27,397 nt of DNA from Christiangramia sp. (GTDB lineage: Bacteria; Bacteroidota; Bacteroidia; Flavobacteriales; Flavobacteriaceae), in contig JAGXII010000089.1 in the NCBI GenBank assembly GCA_024635735.1, positions 1 to 27,397 on the forward strand, written 5' to 3'. The stretch's first letter is position 1. Each line of letters begins with the position of its first letter. Below the pieces are notes generated by a model. That model was given only the letters and a program-made list of their open reading frames with translations. It was not told where the DNA came from and searched no databases. Shown piece by piece: positions 15,543 through 24,726 of the stretch. A program made the position numbers and the translations under genes.

Positions 15543-17000
15543 TTAATTCTCCGGAATGTTTTTAAGTACTTCCAGTAAGAAATTCCAGTATTTCTGAGCA
15601 GAGGAAATACTCGCTCTTTCATCTGGAGAATGAGCTCCACGAATGGTTGGCCCAAAAGAGATCATATCCATTTCGGGATAATTGCTACCAATGATTCCAC
15701 ACTCAAGACCGGCATGACAGGCAGCAACATCGGCCTTTTCTCCGTTTATTTGCTGATAGATCTCATCCAGTGTTTTAAGTATTGGAGAATCTGTATTTGG
15801 AGACCACCCGGGATATTCCCCTGAAAGCTCCACATCAAATCCCGATAGTTCAAAAACGGCCTTCAGAGAGTCTGCCAGCTGATCCTTAGTAGATTCAACT
15901 GAACTCCTGGTAAGACATTTTATATGAATTTCCCCATCTTTTAAAGTAACTTTAGCGATATTATTCGAGGCTTCCACCAGGCCTTCAATTTCGGGACTCA
16001 TTCTAAAAACTCCGTTATGAGCTGCACTTAAAGCTTTCAGAAAGTTTTTCTGAACTTGTATATCCATAACTTTTTTATCTGTATCTAAAGGATTTAAATC
16101 AATAGATAGATTTGGTTCAAGCGTACTATATTCAGCTTTAAAACTGTTGGTACGGTTTCCAAATTCCACTTTGAAATCCTCAATTTTATTTTCAGGTAAT
16201 GCGATCACTGCATTACTTTCCCTGGGAATAGCATTCCTTAAACCACCTCCATCAACTTCGGCAATACACAAATCAAAATCTTCGGTATTTGCCAGTAAAC
16301 GATTCATTAGTTTATTGGCATTCCCCAGCCCTTTAATAATATCCATTCCGGAATGACCGCCTTTAAGACCTTTCACTTTAACAAAAAAGTATTTATAACC
16401 GGCAGGAACTTCCTCTTGATTATAGCTTCGGGTTGCAGTTATATCAACACCTCCTGCACATCCAATTCCTATTTCATCATCCTCCTCTGTGTCAAGATTT
16501 AAAAGAATATCACCTTTCAGCATATTTGTATCCAGACCTTTTGCGCCTGTCATTCCTGTTTCTTCATCTATAGTAAATAAAGCTTCAAGCTCAGGATGCT
16601 CTATAGAATCGCTTTCTAAAACCGCCATCATTGTAGCAACACCTAGTCCGTTATCGGCTCCTAAAGTGGTGCCTTTTGCTCTAACCCAGTCTCCATCAAC
16701 ATACATCTCAATACCCTGGATATCAAAATCAAAATTCGTGTCATTATTTTTTTGATGCACCATATCCAGGTGCGCCTGAAGAACGATTTTTTTCCTGTTT
16801 TCCATTCCCTTGGTTGCAGGTTTCCGGATGACCACATTACCCACTCTGTCAACTTCAGTCTCCAGATTAAGGTTGTTGCCAAAATTCTTTATGAACTCTA
16901 TTACACGTTCTTCTTTTTTGGAGGGCCTTGGAACAGCATTTAAATCTGCAAACTTATTCCATAAAGCCTTAGGTTCCAGTGACCTTATCTCTTCGTTCAT
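15543..17000 (-). CDS. pepD: Aminoacyl-histidine dipeptidase (M20 family)
   Basis: PepD is a cytosolic two-zinc dipeptidase of the M20 family that splits Xaa-His and other dipeptides. The 485-residue protein shows the metal ligands and catalytic residues in order: LQAHLDMV (His77, Asp79), LGADNG (Asp116, bridging), IDEETGMTGA (Glu146 base, Glu147 ligand), LNLDTEE (Asp170) and RGAHSPDERA (His457). GGHSGMDI marks the inserted lid or dimerisation domain. The N-terminal NAVPRPSKKEE is also typical. Length is normal, no signal peptide is visible, and the gene is monocistronic between a terminator and a divergent promoter region. An exact -7 box lies 24 bases upstream of the ATG. Confidence 0.96.
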   Translation of the reverse strand: MNEEIRSLEPKALWNKFADLNAVPRPSKKEERVIEFIKNFGNNLNLETEVDRVGNVVIRKPATKGMENRKKIVLQAHLDMVHQKNNDTNFDFDIQGIEMYVDGDWVRAKGTTLGADNGLGVATMMAVLESDSIEHPELEALFTIDEETGMTGAKGLDTNMLKGDILLNLDTEEDDEIGIGCAGGVDITATRSYNQEEVPAGYKYFFVKVKGLKGGHSGMDIIKGLGNANKLMNRLLANTEDFDLCIAEVDGGGLRNAIPRESNAVIALPENKIEDFKVEFGNRTNSFKAEYSTLEPNLSIDLNPLDTDKKVMDIQVQKNFLKALSAAHNGVFRMSPEIEGLVEASNNIAKVTLKDGEIHIKCLTRSSVESTKDQLADSLKAVFELSGFDVELSGEYPGWSPNTDSPILKTLDEIYQQINGEKADVAACHAGLECGIIGSNYPEMDMISFGPTIRGAHSPDERASISSAQKYWNFLLEVLKNIPEN

Positions 17001-17024
17001 TTAATATGTTTTTTGCAATTCGCA

Positions 17025-17032
17025 CAAAGGTA
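17025..17032 (-). promoter_or_regulatory. Bacteroidota-type -7 box for pepD
   Basis: The minus strand reads TACCTTTG, an exact TAnnTTTG match, 24 bases before the pepD ATG. The base triplet 19 bases upstream is TTT, a one-base deviation from TTG. Confidence 0.55.
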
Positions 17033-17089
17033 TTCGATTCAATGGATTTTTAAAATTTGATGCCTAAATAATATTTGTAATTTTAAGCC

Positions 17090-18163
17090 GTGAAGAGAAG
17101 ATCTATACTCCTGCTGGCAATATTTTTACCGATCCAGGTCATCGGAATTCGGTTACTTTCAAGTCATCCATACTTTGTAGAAAGGTATTATTCTAAAGGA
17201 ATTTATCCCATAATTTCCCGGATTATGCGATACAGCCTTGGATTTATACCTTTTTCGCTGGGAGATTTTTTATATGCCGCATTCATAATTTTACTGATTT
17301 TCTGGCTCGCGAGAAGGATAAGGCAGCGATTTAAAAGTCCTAAAATGTGGATTCCCGATGCCCTGGCCAGCCTTTCAATAATTTACTTTTGTTTTCATTT
17401 GTTCTGGGGTTTTAACTATTACAGGCTTCCATTACATCAAAGTCTGGAAATTGAAAATAATTATACTACAAAAAAACTTATCAAACTCAGCGAATCCCTA
17501 ATTGAGAAATCTAATGAAATTCATTCCAAATTAGCTAAAAATGACTCAGCTAAGGTTGAGTATGATTTTACCAAGAAAGAACTTTTCGACATTACAATTG
17601 AAGGTTACGAGCATATCCAAAAAGAATTTCCGGAACTTGCATATAACGGAGAAGCGCTAAAAAGGTCTCTTTTCAGTATTCCTCTTACCTACATGGGTTT
17701 CAACGGATACCTTAATCCTTTAACTAATGAAGCCCAGGTAAACACTATCATAATTCCGTATAAAATCCCAACAACGGCGAGTCATGAAATAGGACATCAA
17801 CTAGGATTTGCTAAGGAAAATGAAGCTAATTTCATAGCCTGTCTGGTGACCATGAATCACCCCAATCTTTATTTCAGATACTCCGGCTACACCTTCGCAC
17901 TTAGCTATTGTCTTAGCGAAGTTTATAAAAGGCAACCGGAAAAAGTGAAGGAATTAACTGCAAAATTACACCCGGGGATTCTTAAGAATTACAGGGAGGT
18001 AGATGAATTCTGGTTAAAACACCAGAATCCTTTCGAGCCTCTTTTTCAGGCCACTTATAATCGCTATTTAATTGTAAACAACCAGTCTGACGGGATGAAA
18101 AGTTACAGTTATGTGGTAGCACTTCTTGTGAACTATTTTGACGATTCCCGCAACAGTTTTTAA
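17090..18163 (+). CDS. DUF3810 membrane protein with HExxH metallopeptidase motif
   Basis: This 357-residue protein has three hydrophobic segments (about 5-22, 58-76 and 90-108) and a soluble C-terminal domain. It matches my memory of the DUF3810 family of Bacteroidota and Firmicutes, which has no assigned function. The soluble domain contains TTASHEIGHQLGFAKENEAN: His232-Glu233-x-x-His236, followed after six or eight residues by Glu243 or Glu245, which is the layout of a zinc metallopeptidase active site. Upstream lies YMGFNGYLNPLTNEAQVN, a stretch that could form the substrate-binding strand. The start is GTG at 17090, giving a normal signal anchor (MKRRSILLLAIFLPI); no suitable ATG exists. 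It is divergent from pepD, with an 89-base gap. Peptidase activity is an inference from the motif. Confidence 0.85.
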   Translation: MKRRSILLLAIFLPIQVIGIRLLSSHPYFVERYYSKGIYPIISRIMRYSLGFIPFSLGDFLYAAFIILLIFWLARRIRQRFKSPKMWIPDALASLSIIYFCFHLFWGFNYYRLPLHQSLEIENNYTTKKLIKLSESLIEKSNEIHSKLAKNDSAKVEYDFTKKELFDITIEGYEHIQKEFPELAYNGEALKRSLFSIPLTYMGFNGYLNPLTNEAQVNTIIIPYKIPTTASHEIGHQLGFAKENEANFIACLVTMNHPNLYFRYSGYTFALSYCLSEVYKRQPEKVKELTAKLHPGILKNYREVDEFWLKHQNPFEPLFQATYNRYLIVNNQSDGMKSYSYVVALLVNYFDDSRNSF

Positions 18164-18246
18164 AAGGAGCGATTTTTATTAAAAATTTAGTACTTTAAGG
18201 CCTTTTAATTTTTAGCATACGTTTTATTCAAAACCCCTTAAATTTT

Positions 18247-21222
18247 ATGAAATTAAAATTACTATTCCTGGGAGTGATTCTTTGTGCTTTTTCAGTAAAC
18301 GCGCAGGATTATTTCCCAAAGAATGATGGTGTAAAAACACAAAATACCAATTATACTGTTTTTAAAAATGCCAGAATTCATGTAGACCCTCAAACCATAA
18401 TTGAAAACGGTATGTTTTCAATAAAAAATGGAAAAATTACCGCTGTTGGTAAATCAATTCAGGTACCGGCAAATAGTGTGGTGGTAGATTTAAAAGGAAA
18501 AGAAGTTTACCCTTCCTTTATAGATCTTTACAGCGATTTTGGAATCCCGAAACCTAAAAGAGCCGAAGGAGACAATCAGCCACAATATGACGCAGGCCGC
18601 GAAGGTTATTACTGGAATGACCACATCAGGCCAGAAACAGATGCGGTTTCTAACTTCAGTTTTAATTCTAAAGAGGCTGAAAAATTCCAGAAAGCGGGAT
18701 TTGGTGTTGTGAATACACATGTTCCGGACGGGATTATTCGTGGCACCGGAATGCTGGTAGCGCTTACTCCAGATGTTAGCGAAGGTGACCGCATTCTTAA
18801 TGACAGATCAGCTCAATATCTTTCATTTGACAAAAGCGTGAAATCAAGACAATCCTATCCTACTTCTATTATGGGTGCAATGGCACTTATTCGGCAGGTA
18901 TATTTTGATGCTCAGTGGTATGCCAATGGAAATGCCGACAATACAGACCTGGCTCTGGAAGCATTGAATAAAAATAAAGATTTGGTGCAGATATTTGCGA
19001 CCGACAATCTTTTGAATGAATTCCGGGCCGATAAGATTGGAGATGAATTCGGAATCCAGTACGTAATTATTGGAAGTGGAAAAGAATACGAAAGACTTGA
19101 TAAGGTAAAGGCTTCTAATGCCACCTATATTATACCTTTAAAATTTCCTGATGCCTACGATGTAGAAAATCCTTTTATGGCCAATCATGTAAGTCTTGAA
19201 GAAATGAAAGACTGGAATCAGGCCCCTGCTAACCTTAAAATGCTTGCAGAAAAGAAGATCCCTTTTACATTAACCACACATTCTATAGATGCTGAAAAAG
19301 ATTTTAAAACTAATCTTTTAAAAGCTATTGATTATGGTTTGAGCAAAGAAGATGCTCTGGCTGCACTTACAACTGTTCCTGCAAAAACTATAGGCCAGGC
19401 CGGAAAGCTTGGAACCATTAAAGAGGGAGCCTGGGCTAACTTCATAATTACTTCAGGTGATTATTTCGATAAGGAAACCACTCTTTATGAAAACTGGGTA
19501 CAGGGGAAAAAGAAGCTGCTTCAGAATATGAATATTACCGACATTTCCGGGAAATATGACCTAAGCTTAAGTGGAAATGATTATGAAGTAAAGATCTCTG
19601 GGGAAATGACCAAACCAAAGGCTGAAGTTACCTTGGGAGAAACTAAAATAGGCTCTAAACTTAGCTTTGAAGATAACTGGATGAATTTACTTTTATCATC
19701 CCCGGATACCACTAAAACCGATTATTTGAGGCTTGTTGCAAACGTACCTGCTAAAACAGACCGGATTACCGGAAAAGCGATTCTTTCAAATGGAAATGAA
19801 GTATCCTTTACTGCGGTGAAAAAATCAGAGGATTCCGAAAAAGATAAAAAAGACGAGGATAAGGAGCCAAAAACACATGATGTGATGCCAGTTACCTTTC
19901 CAAATAAAGCATATGGTTTTTCTGAACTTCCAAAACAGCAAAACGTGTTGTTTAAAAATGCTACCGTATGGACTAGCGAAGATGCGGGAATCCTCGAAAA
20001 TACAGATGTACTTGTAAAAAATGGAGAGATCTCAAAAATTGGTCAGAATCTTAATGCAGGCGGAGCTAAGGTGATAGATGCGACCGGCAAACACCTTACA
20101 GCCGGAATTATTGATGAACATTCTCATATTGCAGCCTCAGCCATTAATGAGGCTGGACATAATTCTTCTGCAGAAGTACAAATGGAAGATGTAATAGATC
20201 CAACAGATATTGCTATCTATCGTGATCTTGCTGGAGGAGTTACTAGCATTCAGTTATTACATGGTTCAGCGAATCCTATAGGAGGACAATCTGCTATTCT
20301 TAAACTTAAATGGGGAGAAACTCCTGAAAATATGATTTTCGAACAGGCTCCGCCATTCATAAAATTCGCTTTGGGAGAGAACGTGAAGCAATCCAACTGG
20401 AACAGCAATGTTAGATTCCCTCAAACAAGAATGGGAGTTGAGCAGGTTTTTGTGGATTATTTTAGTAGGGCTAAGGCTTATGAAGCCAAAAAGAAAAGTG
20501 GCGCCGCCGACTTTAGAAAGGATCTTGAAATGGAAACCCTCGTTCAAATCCTTAACGGGGAACGATTTGTTACCTCTCACTCTTATATACAAAGTGAGAT
20601 CAATATGCTGATGAAAGTGGCCGAAGCTTTCGATTTTAATATCAATACCTTCACTCACATTCTGGAAGGTTATAAAGTAGCCGATAAGATGAAAGAACAC
20701 GGAGTTGGTGCTTCCACTTTCTCTGACTGGTGGGCCTATAAATACGAAGTAAATGACGCTATTCCATATAATGCCTCGATCATGAACGAAGTTGGCTTAA
20801 CAGTGGCTATTAATAGTGATGATGCCGAAATGAGCCGCAGACTTAATCAGGAAGCAGCAAAAAGTGTAAAATATGGCGGCATGAGTGAAGAAGACGCCTG
20901 GAAAATGGTCACCATTAACCCGGCAAAATTACTTCATGTTGATAAGCTTGTAGGAAGCATCAAAGAAGGAAAACAGGCAGATTTAGTGCTTTGGAATGAA
21001 AATCCTCTTTCTATTTATGCGATTCCGCAGAAAACAATGGTAGAAGGCGTATTCTACTTTGACATTGAACGTGATCAAAAATTGAGGGAAACCATTAAGA
21101 AGGAGCGCAATGAACTAATTAGCCAGATGCTGAAAGCCAAAAACAATGGCCTAAAAACTCAGCCTGTGAAGAAAAAGGAAAAACAACGAGTTCACTGTGA
21201 TCTTTTAGAAGAAGTTCAATAA
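18247..21222 (+). CDS. Exported protein with tandem amidohydrolase-superfamily domains
   Basis: This 991-residue protein has a cleavable signal peptide (MKLKLLFLGVILCAFSVNAQ) and two amidohydrolase-type halves in a row. The first half (about 35-430) has the usual opening NGKITAVGK and VYPSFIDLYSD, but the metal-binding H-x-H is replaced by Tyr95-x-Asp97. The second half (about 555-960) keeps LTAGIIDEHSHIA with His625 and His627, later SHSY, THILEG and NSDDAEM as candidate His and Asp ligands, and ends with ADLVLWNENPLSIYA. Thus only the C-terminal half looks catalytically competent. An acidic/lysine-rich linker (SEDSEKDKKDEDKE) joins the halves. Distant relatives are imidazolonepropionase and dihydroorotase-like enzymes; the substrate is unknown. 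A related single-domain protein follows after 16 bases. Confidence 0.88.
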   Translation: MKLKLLFLGVILCAFSVNAQDYFPKNDGVKTQNTNYTVFKNARIHVDPQTIIENGMFSIKNGKITAVGKSIQVPANSVVVDLKGKEVYPSFIDLYSDFGIPKPKRAEGDNQPQYDAGREGYYWNDHIRPETDAVSNFSFNSKEAEKFQKAGFGVVNTHVPDGIIRGTGMLVALTPDVSEGDRILNDRSAQYLSFDKSVKSRQSYPTSIMGAMALIRQVYFDAQWYANGNADNTDLALEALNKNKDLVQIFATDNLLNEFRADKIGDEFGIQYVIIGSGKEYERLDKVKASNATYIIPLKFPDAYDVENPFMANHVSLEEMKDWNQAPANLKMLAEKKIPFTLTTHSIDAEKDFKTNLLKAIDYGLSKEDALAALTTVPAKTIGQAGKLGTIKEGAWANFIITSGDYFDKETTLYENWVQGKKKLLQNMNITDISGKYDLSLSGNDYEVKISGEMTKPKAEVTLGETKIGSKLSFEDNWMNLLLSSPDTTKTDYLRLVANVPAKTDRITGKAILSNGNEVSFTAVKKSEDSEKDKKDEDKEPKTHDVMPVTFPNKAYGFSELPKQQNVLFKNATVWTSEDAGILENTDVLVKNGEISKIGQNLNAGGAKVIDATGKHLTAGIIDEHSHIAASAINEAGHNSSAEVQMEDVIDPTDIAIYRDLAGGVTSIQLLHGSANPIGGQSAILKLKWGETPENMIFEQAPPFIKFALGENVKQSNWNSNVRFPQTRMGVEQVFVDYFSRAKAYEAKKKSGAADFRKDLEMETLVQILNGERFVTSHSYIQSEINMLMKVAEAFDFNINTFTHILEGYKVADKMKEHGVGASTFSDWWAYKYEVNDAIPYNASIMNEVGLTVAINSDDAEMSRRLNQEAAKSVKYGGMSEEDAWKMVTINPAKLLHVDKLVGSIKEGKQADLVLWNENPLSIYAIPQKTMVEGVFYFDIERDQKLRETIKKERNELISQMLKAKNNGLKTQPVKKKEKQRVHCDLLEEVQ

Positions 21223-21238
21223 AAAATTTGGAGAAAAA

Positions 21239-22552
21239 ATGAAAGTATTTAATAGATATATATTATTAATAGCGCTGCTAATTACAGGTATGAGTTTCGC
21301 ACAGCAAACCCCTGCTTCCAAACAGGAAGAAGCCGTTACCATTGTTGGAGCAACGGCCCATCTGGGAAATGGCGAGGTGATAGAAAACAGTCTTATAATA
21401 TTTGAGGACGGAGTTTTACTAGAGGTTCTGGAGGCGAACTCGACCAGGATGCAATATCGCGGGAAGGTTATAGAAGCCAAAGGCAAACATGTGTATCCTG
21501 GTATTATTGCACCAAACTCAACTCTGGGCTTAGTAGAAATTGATGCGGTTAAACCAACCGATGACGAAGATGAAATCGGGGAAATGCTTCCAAACGTAAG
21601 AAGCCTTATAGCTTATAACGCTGAAAGTAAGGTTGTGGAATCTATGCGTCCCAACGGAGTTCTGATAGGTCAGATTGTCCCTAGAGGAGGCCGTATTTCA
21701 GGAACTTCCTCCATTGTGCAATTCGATGCCTGGAACTGGGAAGACGCAGTGGTAAAACAAGATGATGGATTACATATTAACTGGCCTTCCTCTTTTAAAA
21801 GAGGGCGCTGGTGGCGAGATGAAGATCCAGGATTACAAAAGAATAAAGATTACGATACTGATATCCAGGAATTATCCGATTTCTTTTCAACTTCCAGAGC
21901 CTGGCTTGCAGGGGATAGAAAATATACCAATCTGCCTTATTTAGCAATGGAGCCGGTTTTTAACGGAAAAAAGACAGTTTACATACACGTAGACGGGCAA
22001 AAAGAAATTCTGGATGCCATACAGTTTAAAAAAGAACAGAAACTGGATAAAATGGTTATTGTGGGAGGTTATGATGCAATTGGTGTTGCAGATCAATTAA
22101 AAGAAAATAACATTCCTGTATTAGTGAATCGCCCACATAGTACACCAAATCAGGATTTTGAAGATTATGATTACCCATACAAACTGGCAAAATTACTTGC
22201 TGATAAAGGAGTTATGGTGGCCCTGGAAAGCAGCGGTCAAATGGAACGTATGAACACCAGAAACCTGCCTTTCTATGCAGGGACCGTTGCCGCCTATGGA
22301 ATGGATAAGGAAAAAGCACTTCAGCTTATTACACTTAATTCGGCAAAAATCCTTGGAATAGATGATAAATATGGAAGTCTGGAAAAGGGAAAATCAGCTA
22401 CCCTGTTTATTTCAGATGGAGACGCACTGGATATGAGAACAAACAGATTATCTCATGCCTTCATTGATGGAAGAGAAGTAAGCCTGGAAACTCACCAAAC
22501 TGAGCTATGGCATAGATATTCCAATAAATATAAGAATCAGGAAGACAAATAA
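21239..22552 (+). CDS. Exported amidohydrolase-like protein lacking the HxH metal site
   Basis: This 437-residue protein has a signal peptide (MKVFNRYILLIALLITGMSFAQ) and the general amidohydrolase scaffold. The opening ATAHLGNGEVIENSLIIFED is followed by VYPGIIAPNSTLGLVEID, and the end by NSAKILGIDDKYGSLEKGKS and ATLFISDGDALDMRTNRLSH. At the place of the metal-binding H-x-H it has Asn93-x-Thr95, and I find no substitute ligand pair, so it is probably a non-catalytic homologue. It resembles the N-terminal half of the 991-residue neighbour in this respect. The start lies 16 bases after that gene with a purine-rich GGAGAAAAA just before the ATG, so both should be made together, perhaps as partners in the periplasm. 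A terminator follows. Function unknown. Confidence 0.87.
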   Translation: MKVFNRYILLIALLITGMSFAQQTPASKQEEAVTIVGATAHLGNGEVIENSLIIFEDGVLLEVLEANSTRMQYRGKVIEAKGKHVYPGIIAPNSTLGLVEIDAVKPTDDEDEIGEMLPNVRSLIAYNAESKVVESMRPNGVLIGQIVPRGGRISGTSSIVQFDAWNWEDAVVKQDDGLHINWPSSFKRGRWWRDEDPGLQKNKDYDTDIQELSDFFSTSRAWLAGDRKYTNLPYLAMEPVFNGKKTVYIHVDGQKEILDAIQFKKEQKLDKMVIVGGYDAIGVADQLKENNIPVLVNRPHSTPNQDFEDYDYPYKLAKLLADKGVMVALESSGQMERMNTRNLPFYAGTVAAYGMDKEKALQLITLNSAKILGIDDKYGSLEKGKSATLFISDGDALDMRTNRLSHAFIDGREVSLETHQTELWHRYSNKYKNQEDK

Positions 22553-22568
22553 ACTTCTGATTAAAATT

Positions 22569-22597
22569 AAAAGCCTCTGAATTTCAGGGGCTTTTTT
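22569..22597 (+). terminator. Terminator after the amidohydrolase pair
   Basis: AAAAGCCTCTGAA (22569-22581) pairs with TTCAGGGGCTTTT (22583-22595) with one T-G wobble; the tip opens into a small loop in practice. It is followed by further T residues and lies 16 bases after the stop codon at 22552. Confidence 0.85.
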
Positions 22598-22627
22598 AAT
22601 ACCTAATTACTACGTATTTTTACGCCT

Positions 22628-23440
22628 ATGCTTAAAAAAATCACCAGTCTTCAGAATAAGGAAGTAAAATGGCTTTTACAGTTGCAGGAAAAATCCCGTA
22701 ACCGTAAAAAAGAAGGTATGTTTATTCTGGAAGGCCAAAGGGAAATAGACCTTGCGGTAAAAGGAAACTATAAGCCGCTCCATCTCTATTTTGTTCCGGA
22801 AATGATTGATTTTCAAAAAGTACTTGAAATAGCCAGGCATAACTCAGAGCAGCCAGTCGAAATTTCAGAAATAAACAGGGAGGTATATGAAAAACTGGCG
22901 TACAGAGGCAGTACTGAAGGTTTAATTGGAGTTTTTGAAAATAAAACACATGAGCTCGAAGACCTTAAATTCAACACTCCTACTCCCCTTTTGCTAGTGG
23001 CGGAAGCACCGGAAAAACCTGGCAATATTGGAGCGATCTTAAGAACTGCAGATGCTGCAGCGGTAGATGCCGTGATTATCGCAAATCCAAGAACCGATCT
23101 CTATAACCCGAATATTATTCGAAGTAGTGTTGGTTGTATTTTCACAAATCAAATAGCCACCGGAAGCACTTCAGAAATTATTCAGTTCCTTTTACGACAT
23201 AATATCCGGATTTATGCAGCTGCTCTCCAGGCTTCCGAAGCTTATCATCTGGTGGATTTTAAAAAAGCATCGGCTATTGTAATGGGTACCGAAGCTACTG
23301 GTTTGAGTAAAGAATGGCTGGAAAATTCAACTCAGAATATTATAATTCCCATGCAGGGAGAAATAGATTCCATGAACGTTTCGGTTGCTGCGGGAATTCT
23401 TATTTTTGAAGCGAAAAGACAACGTGATTTTAAAAACTAA
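22628..23440 (+). CDS. SpoU/TrmH-family RNA 2'-O-methyltransferase
   Basis: SpoU-family enzymes methylate ribose 2'-OH groups in rRNA or tRNA with S-adenosylmethionine, using a knotted fold. The 270-residue protein has an N-terminal substrate-binding domain (about 1-105; MLKKITSLQNKEVKWLLQLQ and MFILEGQREI) and the three catalytic motifs: EAPEKPGNIGAILRTADA with Asn133 and Arg139, IVMGTEATGLS (217-227), and IPMQGEIDSMNVSVAAGILI (240-259). The N-terminal domain points to the RlmB/TsnR-like rRNA-modifying branch, but the target nucleotide cannot be told from sequence. A TATTTTTA box lies just before the ATG, following the terminator of the previous unit. The M48 protease gene starts 12 bases after its stop. 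Confidence 0.93.
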   Translation: MLKKITSLQNKEVKWLLQLQEKSRNRKKEGMFILEGQREIDLAVKGNYKPLHLYFVPEMIDFQKVLEIARHNSEQPVEISEINREVYEKLAYRGSTEGLIGVFENKTHELEDLKFNTPTPLLLVAEAPEKPGNIGAILRTADAAAVDAVIIANPRTDLYNPNIIRSSVGCIFTNQIATGSTSEIIQFLLRHNIRIYAAALQASEAYHLVDFKKASAIVMGTEATGLSKEWLENSTQNIIIPMQGEIDSMNVSVAAGILIFEAKRQRDFKN

Positions 23441-23452
23441 ATAAACTCAAAT

Positions 23453-24691
23453 TTGAGCCCTCAAACCTTATTCTACATAATAATTGCGATAATTATCATT
23501 GATTTTGTAATTGATAAAATTCTGGATACTATCAATGCTAAACATTTTGACGATCCTGTTCCTGAAGAGCTTGCCGACGTCTATGACGACGAAAAGTATG
23601 AGAAATCGCAGCGATACAAGAAGGAACGCTACAAATTCGGACTGATAACCTCCACATTTTCGGTACTTCTAACTCTAGGTTTTATCCTACTTGACGGATT
23701 TGCTTTTGTTGACGGAATAGCCAGAAATATAAGCGATAATCCTATTGTAATCGCTTTGATTTTCTTCGGAATAATTATGCTTGGAAGTGATATTATTATG
23801 ACACCTTTTTCCTGGTACAGCACTTTTGTAATTGAGGAAAAATATGGCTTTAATAAAACCACCAAAGGAACTTTTATCCTTGATAAACTGAAGGGTCTTG
23901 GAATGATGGCGTTAATTGGAGGTGGAATTTTAGCTCTTATCGTATGGTTTTATCAAATAGCCGGCGATAATTTCTGGTGGTACGCATGGATTCTTGTTGC
24001 AGTATTTTCAGTTTTTATGAATATGTTTTATGCCAGGCTCATAGTGCCTCTTTTCAACAAGCAAACTCCTTTAAAGGATGGATCCCTCAGGTCAAAAATT
24101 GAGGAATATGCAAGGAGTGTTGGTTTTAAACTGGATAATATTTTTGTGATAGATGGCTCGAAAAGAAGTACTAAGGCAAACGCTTATTTTTCAGGATTTG
24201 GGCGGGAAAAAAGAATTACCCTTTATGATACATTGATTAATGATCTGGAGGAAGAAGAAATCGTAGCCGTACTGGCCCACGAAGTAGGACATTATAAGAA
24301 AAATCATATTGTGGTAAACCTGATCGCTTCGGTTTTAACTACCGGCTTTACGCTATGGCTTTTATCGATATTTGTTGGGAGTCCCGTTCTTTCAGAAGCT
24401 TTAGGAGTTTCACAGCCAAGTTTTCATATTGGCCTTGTGGCTTTTGGAATTCTATATAGTCCTATTTCAGAAATTACTGGTCTAATCATGAATTATCTTT
24501 CCAGAAAATATGAATATCAGGCAGATAATTATGCGAAAACAACTTATAATGGAGATTTCCTGATCTCAAGTTTGAAAAAATTATCACGGAACACCCTGAG
24601 CAATCTTACTCCACACCAAGCCTATGTCTTTGTTCATTACTCCCATCCAAGTCTTTTGCAGAGATATCGTAATCTGAAGAGCCGGTTTTAG
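23453..24691 (+). CDS. M48 family (Ste24-like) membrane metalloprotease
   Basis: This 412-residue integral membrane protein has the layout of Ste24/CAAX-type M48 peptidases. Several hydrophobic segments (about 5-21, 65-88, 98-118, 147-168 and 175-195) precede the zinc motif LAHEVGHYKKNH (His276, Glu277, His280). Two more membrane segments follow, and then the third ligand in SRKYEYQADNYA (Glu354). Bacterial members are thought to act in membrane protein quality control rather than prenyl-protein processing. The start is TTG at 23453, giving SPQTLFYIIIAIIIIDF, which agrees with the conserved N-terminus of homologues; no ATG fits. It lies 12 bases after the methyltransferase gene and is likely cotranscribed. 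All catalytic residues are present. Confidence 0.94.
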   Translation: MSPQTLFYIIIAIIIIDFVIDKILDTINAKHFDDPVPEELADVYDDEKYEKSQRYKKERYKFGLITSTFSVLLTLGFILLDGFAFVDGIARNISDNPIVIALIFFGIIMLGSDIIMTPFSWYSTFVIEEKYGFNKTTKGTFILDKLKGLGMMALIGGGILALIVWFYQIAGDNFWWYAWILVAVFSVFMNMFYARLIVPLFNKQTPLKDGSLRSKIEEYARSVGFKLDNIFVIDGSKRSTKANAYFSGFGREKRITLYDTLINDLEEEEIVAVLAHEVGHYKKNHIVVNLIASVLTTGFTLWLLSIFVGSPVLSEALGVSQPSFHIGLVAFGILYSPISEITGLIMNYLSRKYEYQADNYAKTTYNGDFLISSLKKLSRNTLSNLTPHQAYVFVHYSHPSLLQRYRNLKSRF

Positions 24692-24722
24692 TTGCTTCAT
24701 TTTAATCTTAATTGTATTTTTA
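24692..24722 (+). promoter_or_regulatory. Possible promoter for the rel gene
   Basis: TTG (24692-24694), 20 bases, then TATTTTTA (24715-24722): close to the Bacteroidota consensus apart from the last base. The rel ATG at 24727 is only 4 bases beyond the box, so transcription from here would give a leaderless or nearly leaderless mRNA. Confidence 0.35.
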
Positions 24723-24726
24723 GACC

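Noticed and set aside
20266..20700. A 144-codon open frame on the minus strand inside the amidohydrolase gene
   Set aside because: It lies wholly antisense to a well-supported coding region with clear catalytic motifs, and its translation shows no recognisable pattern.
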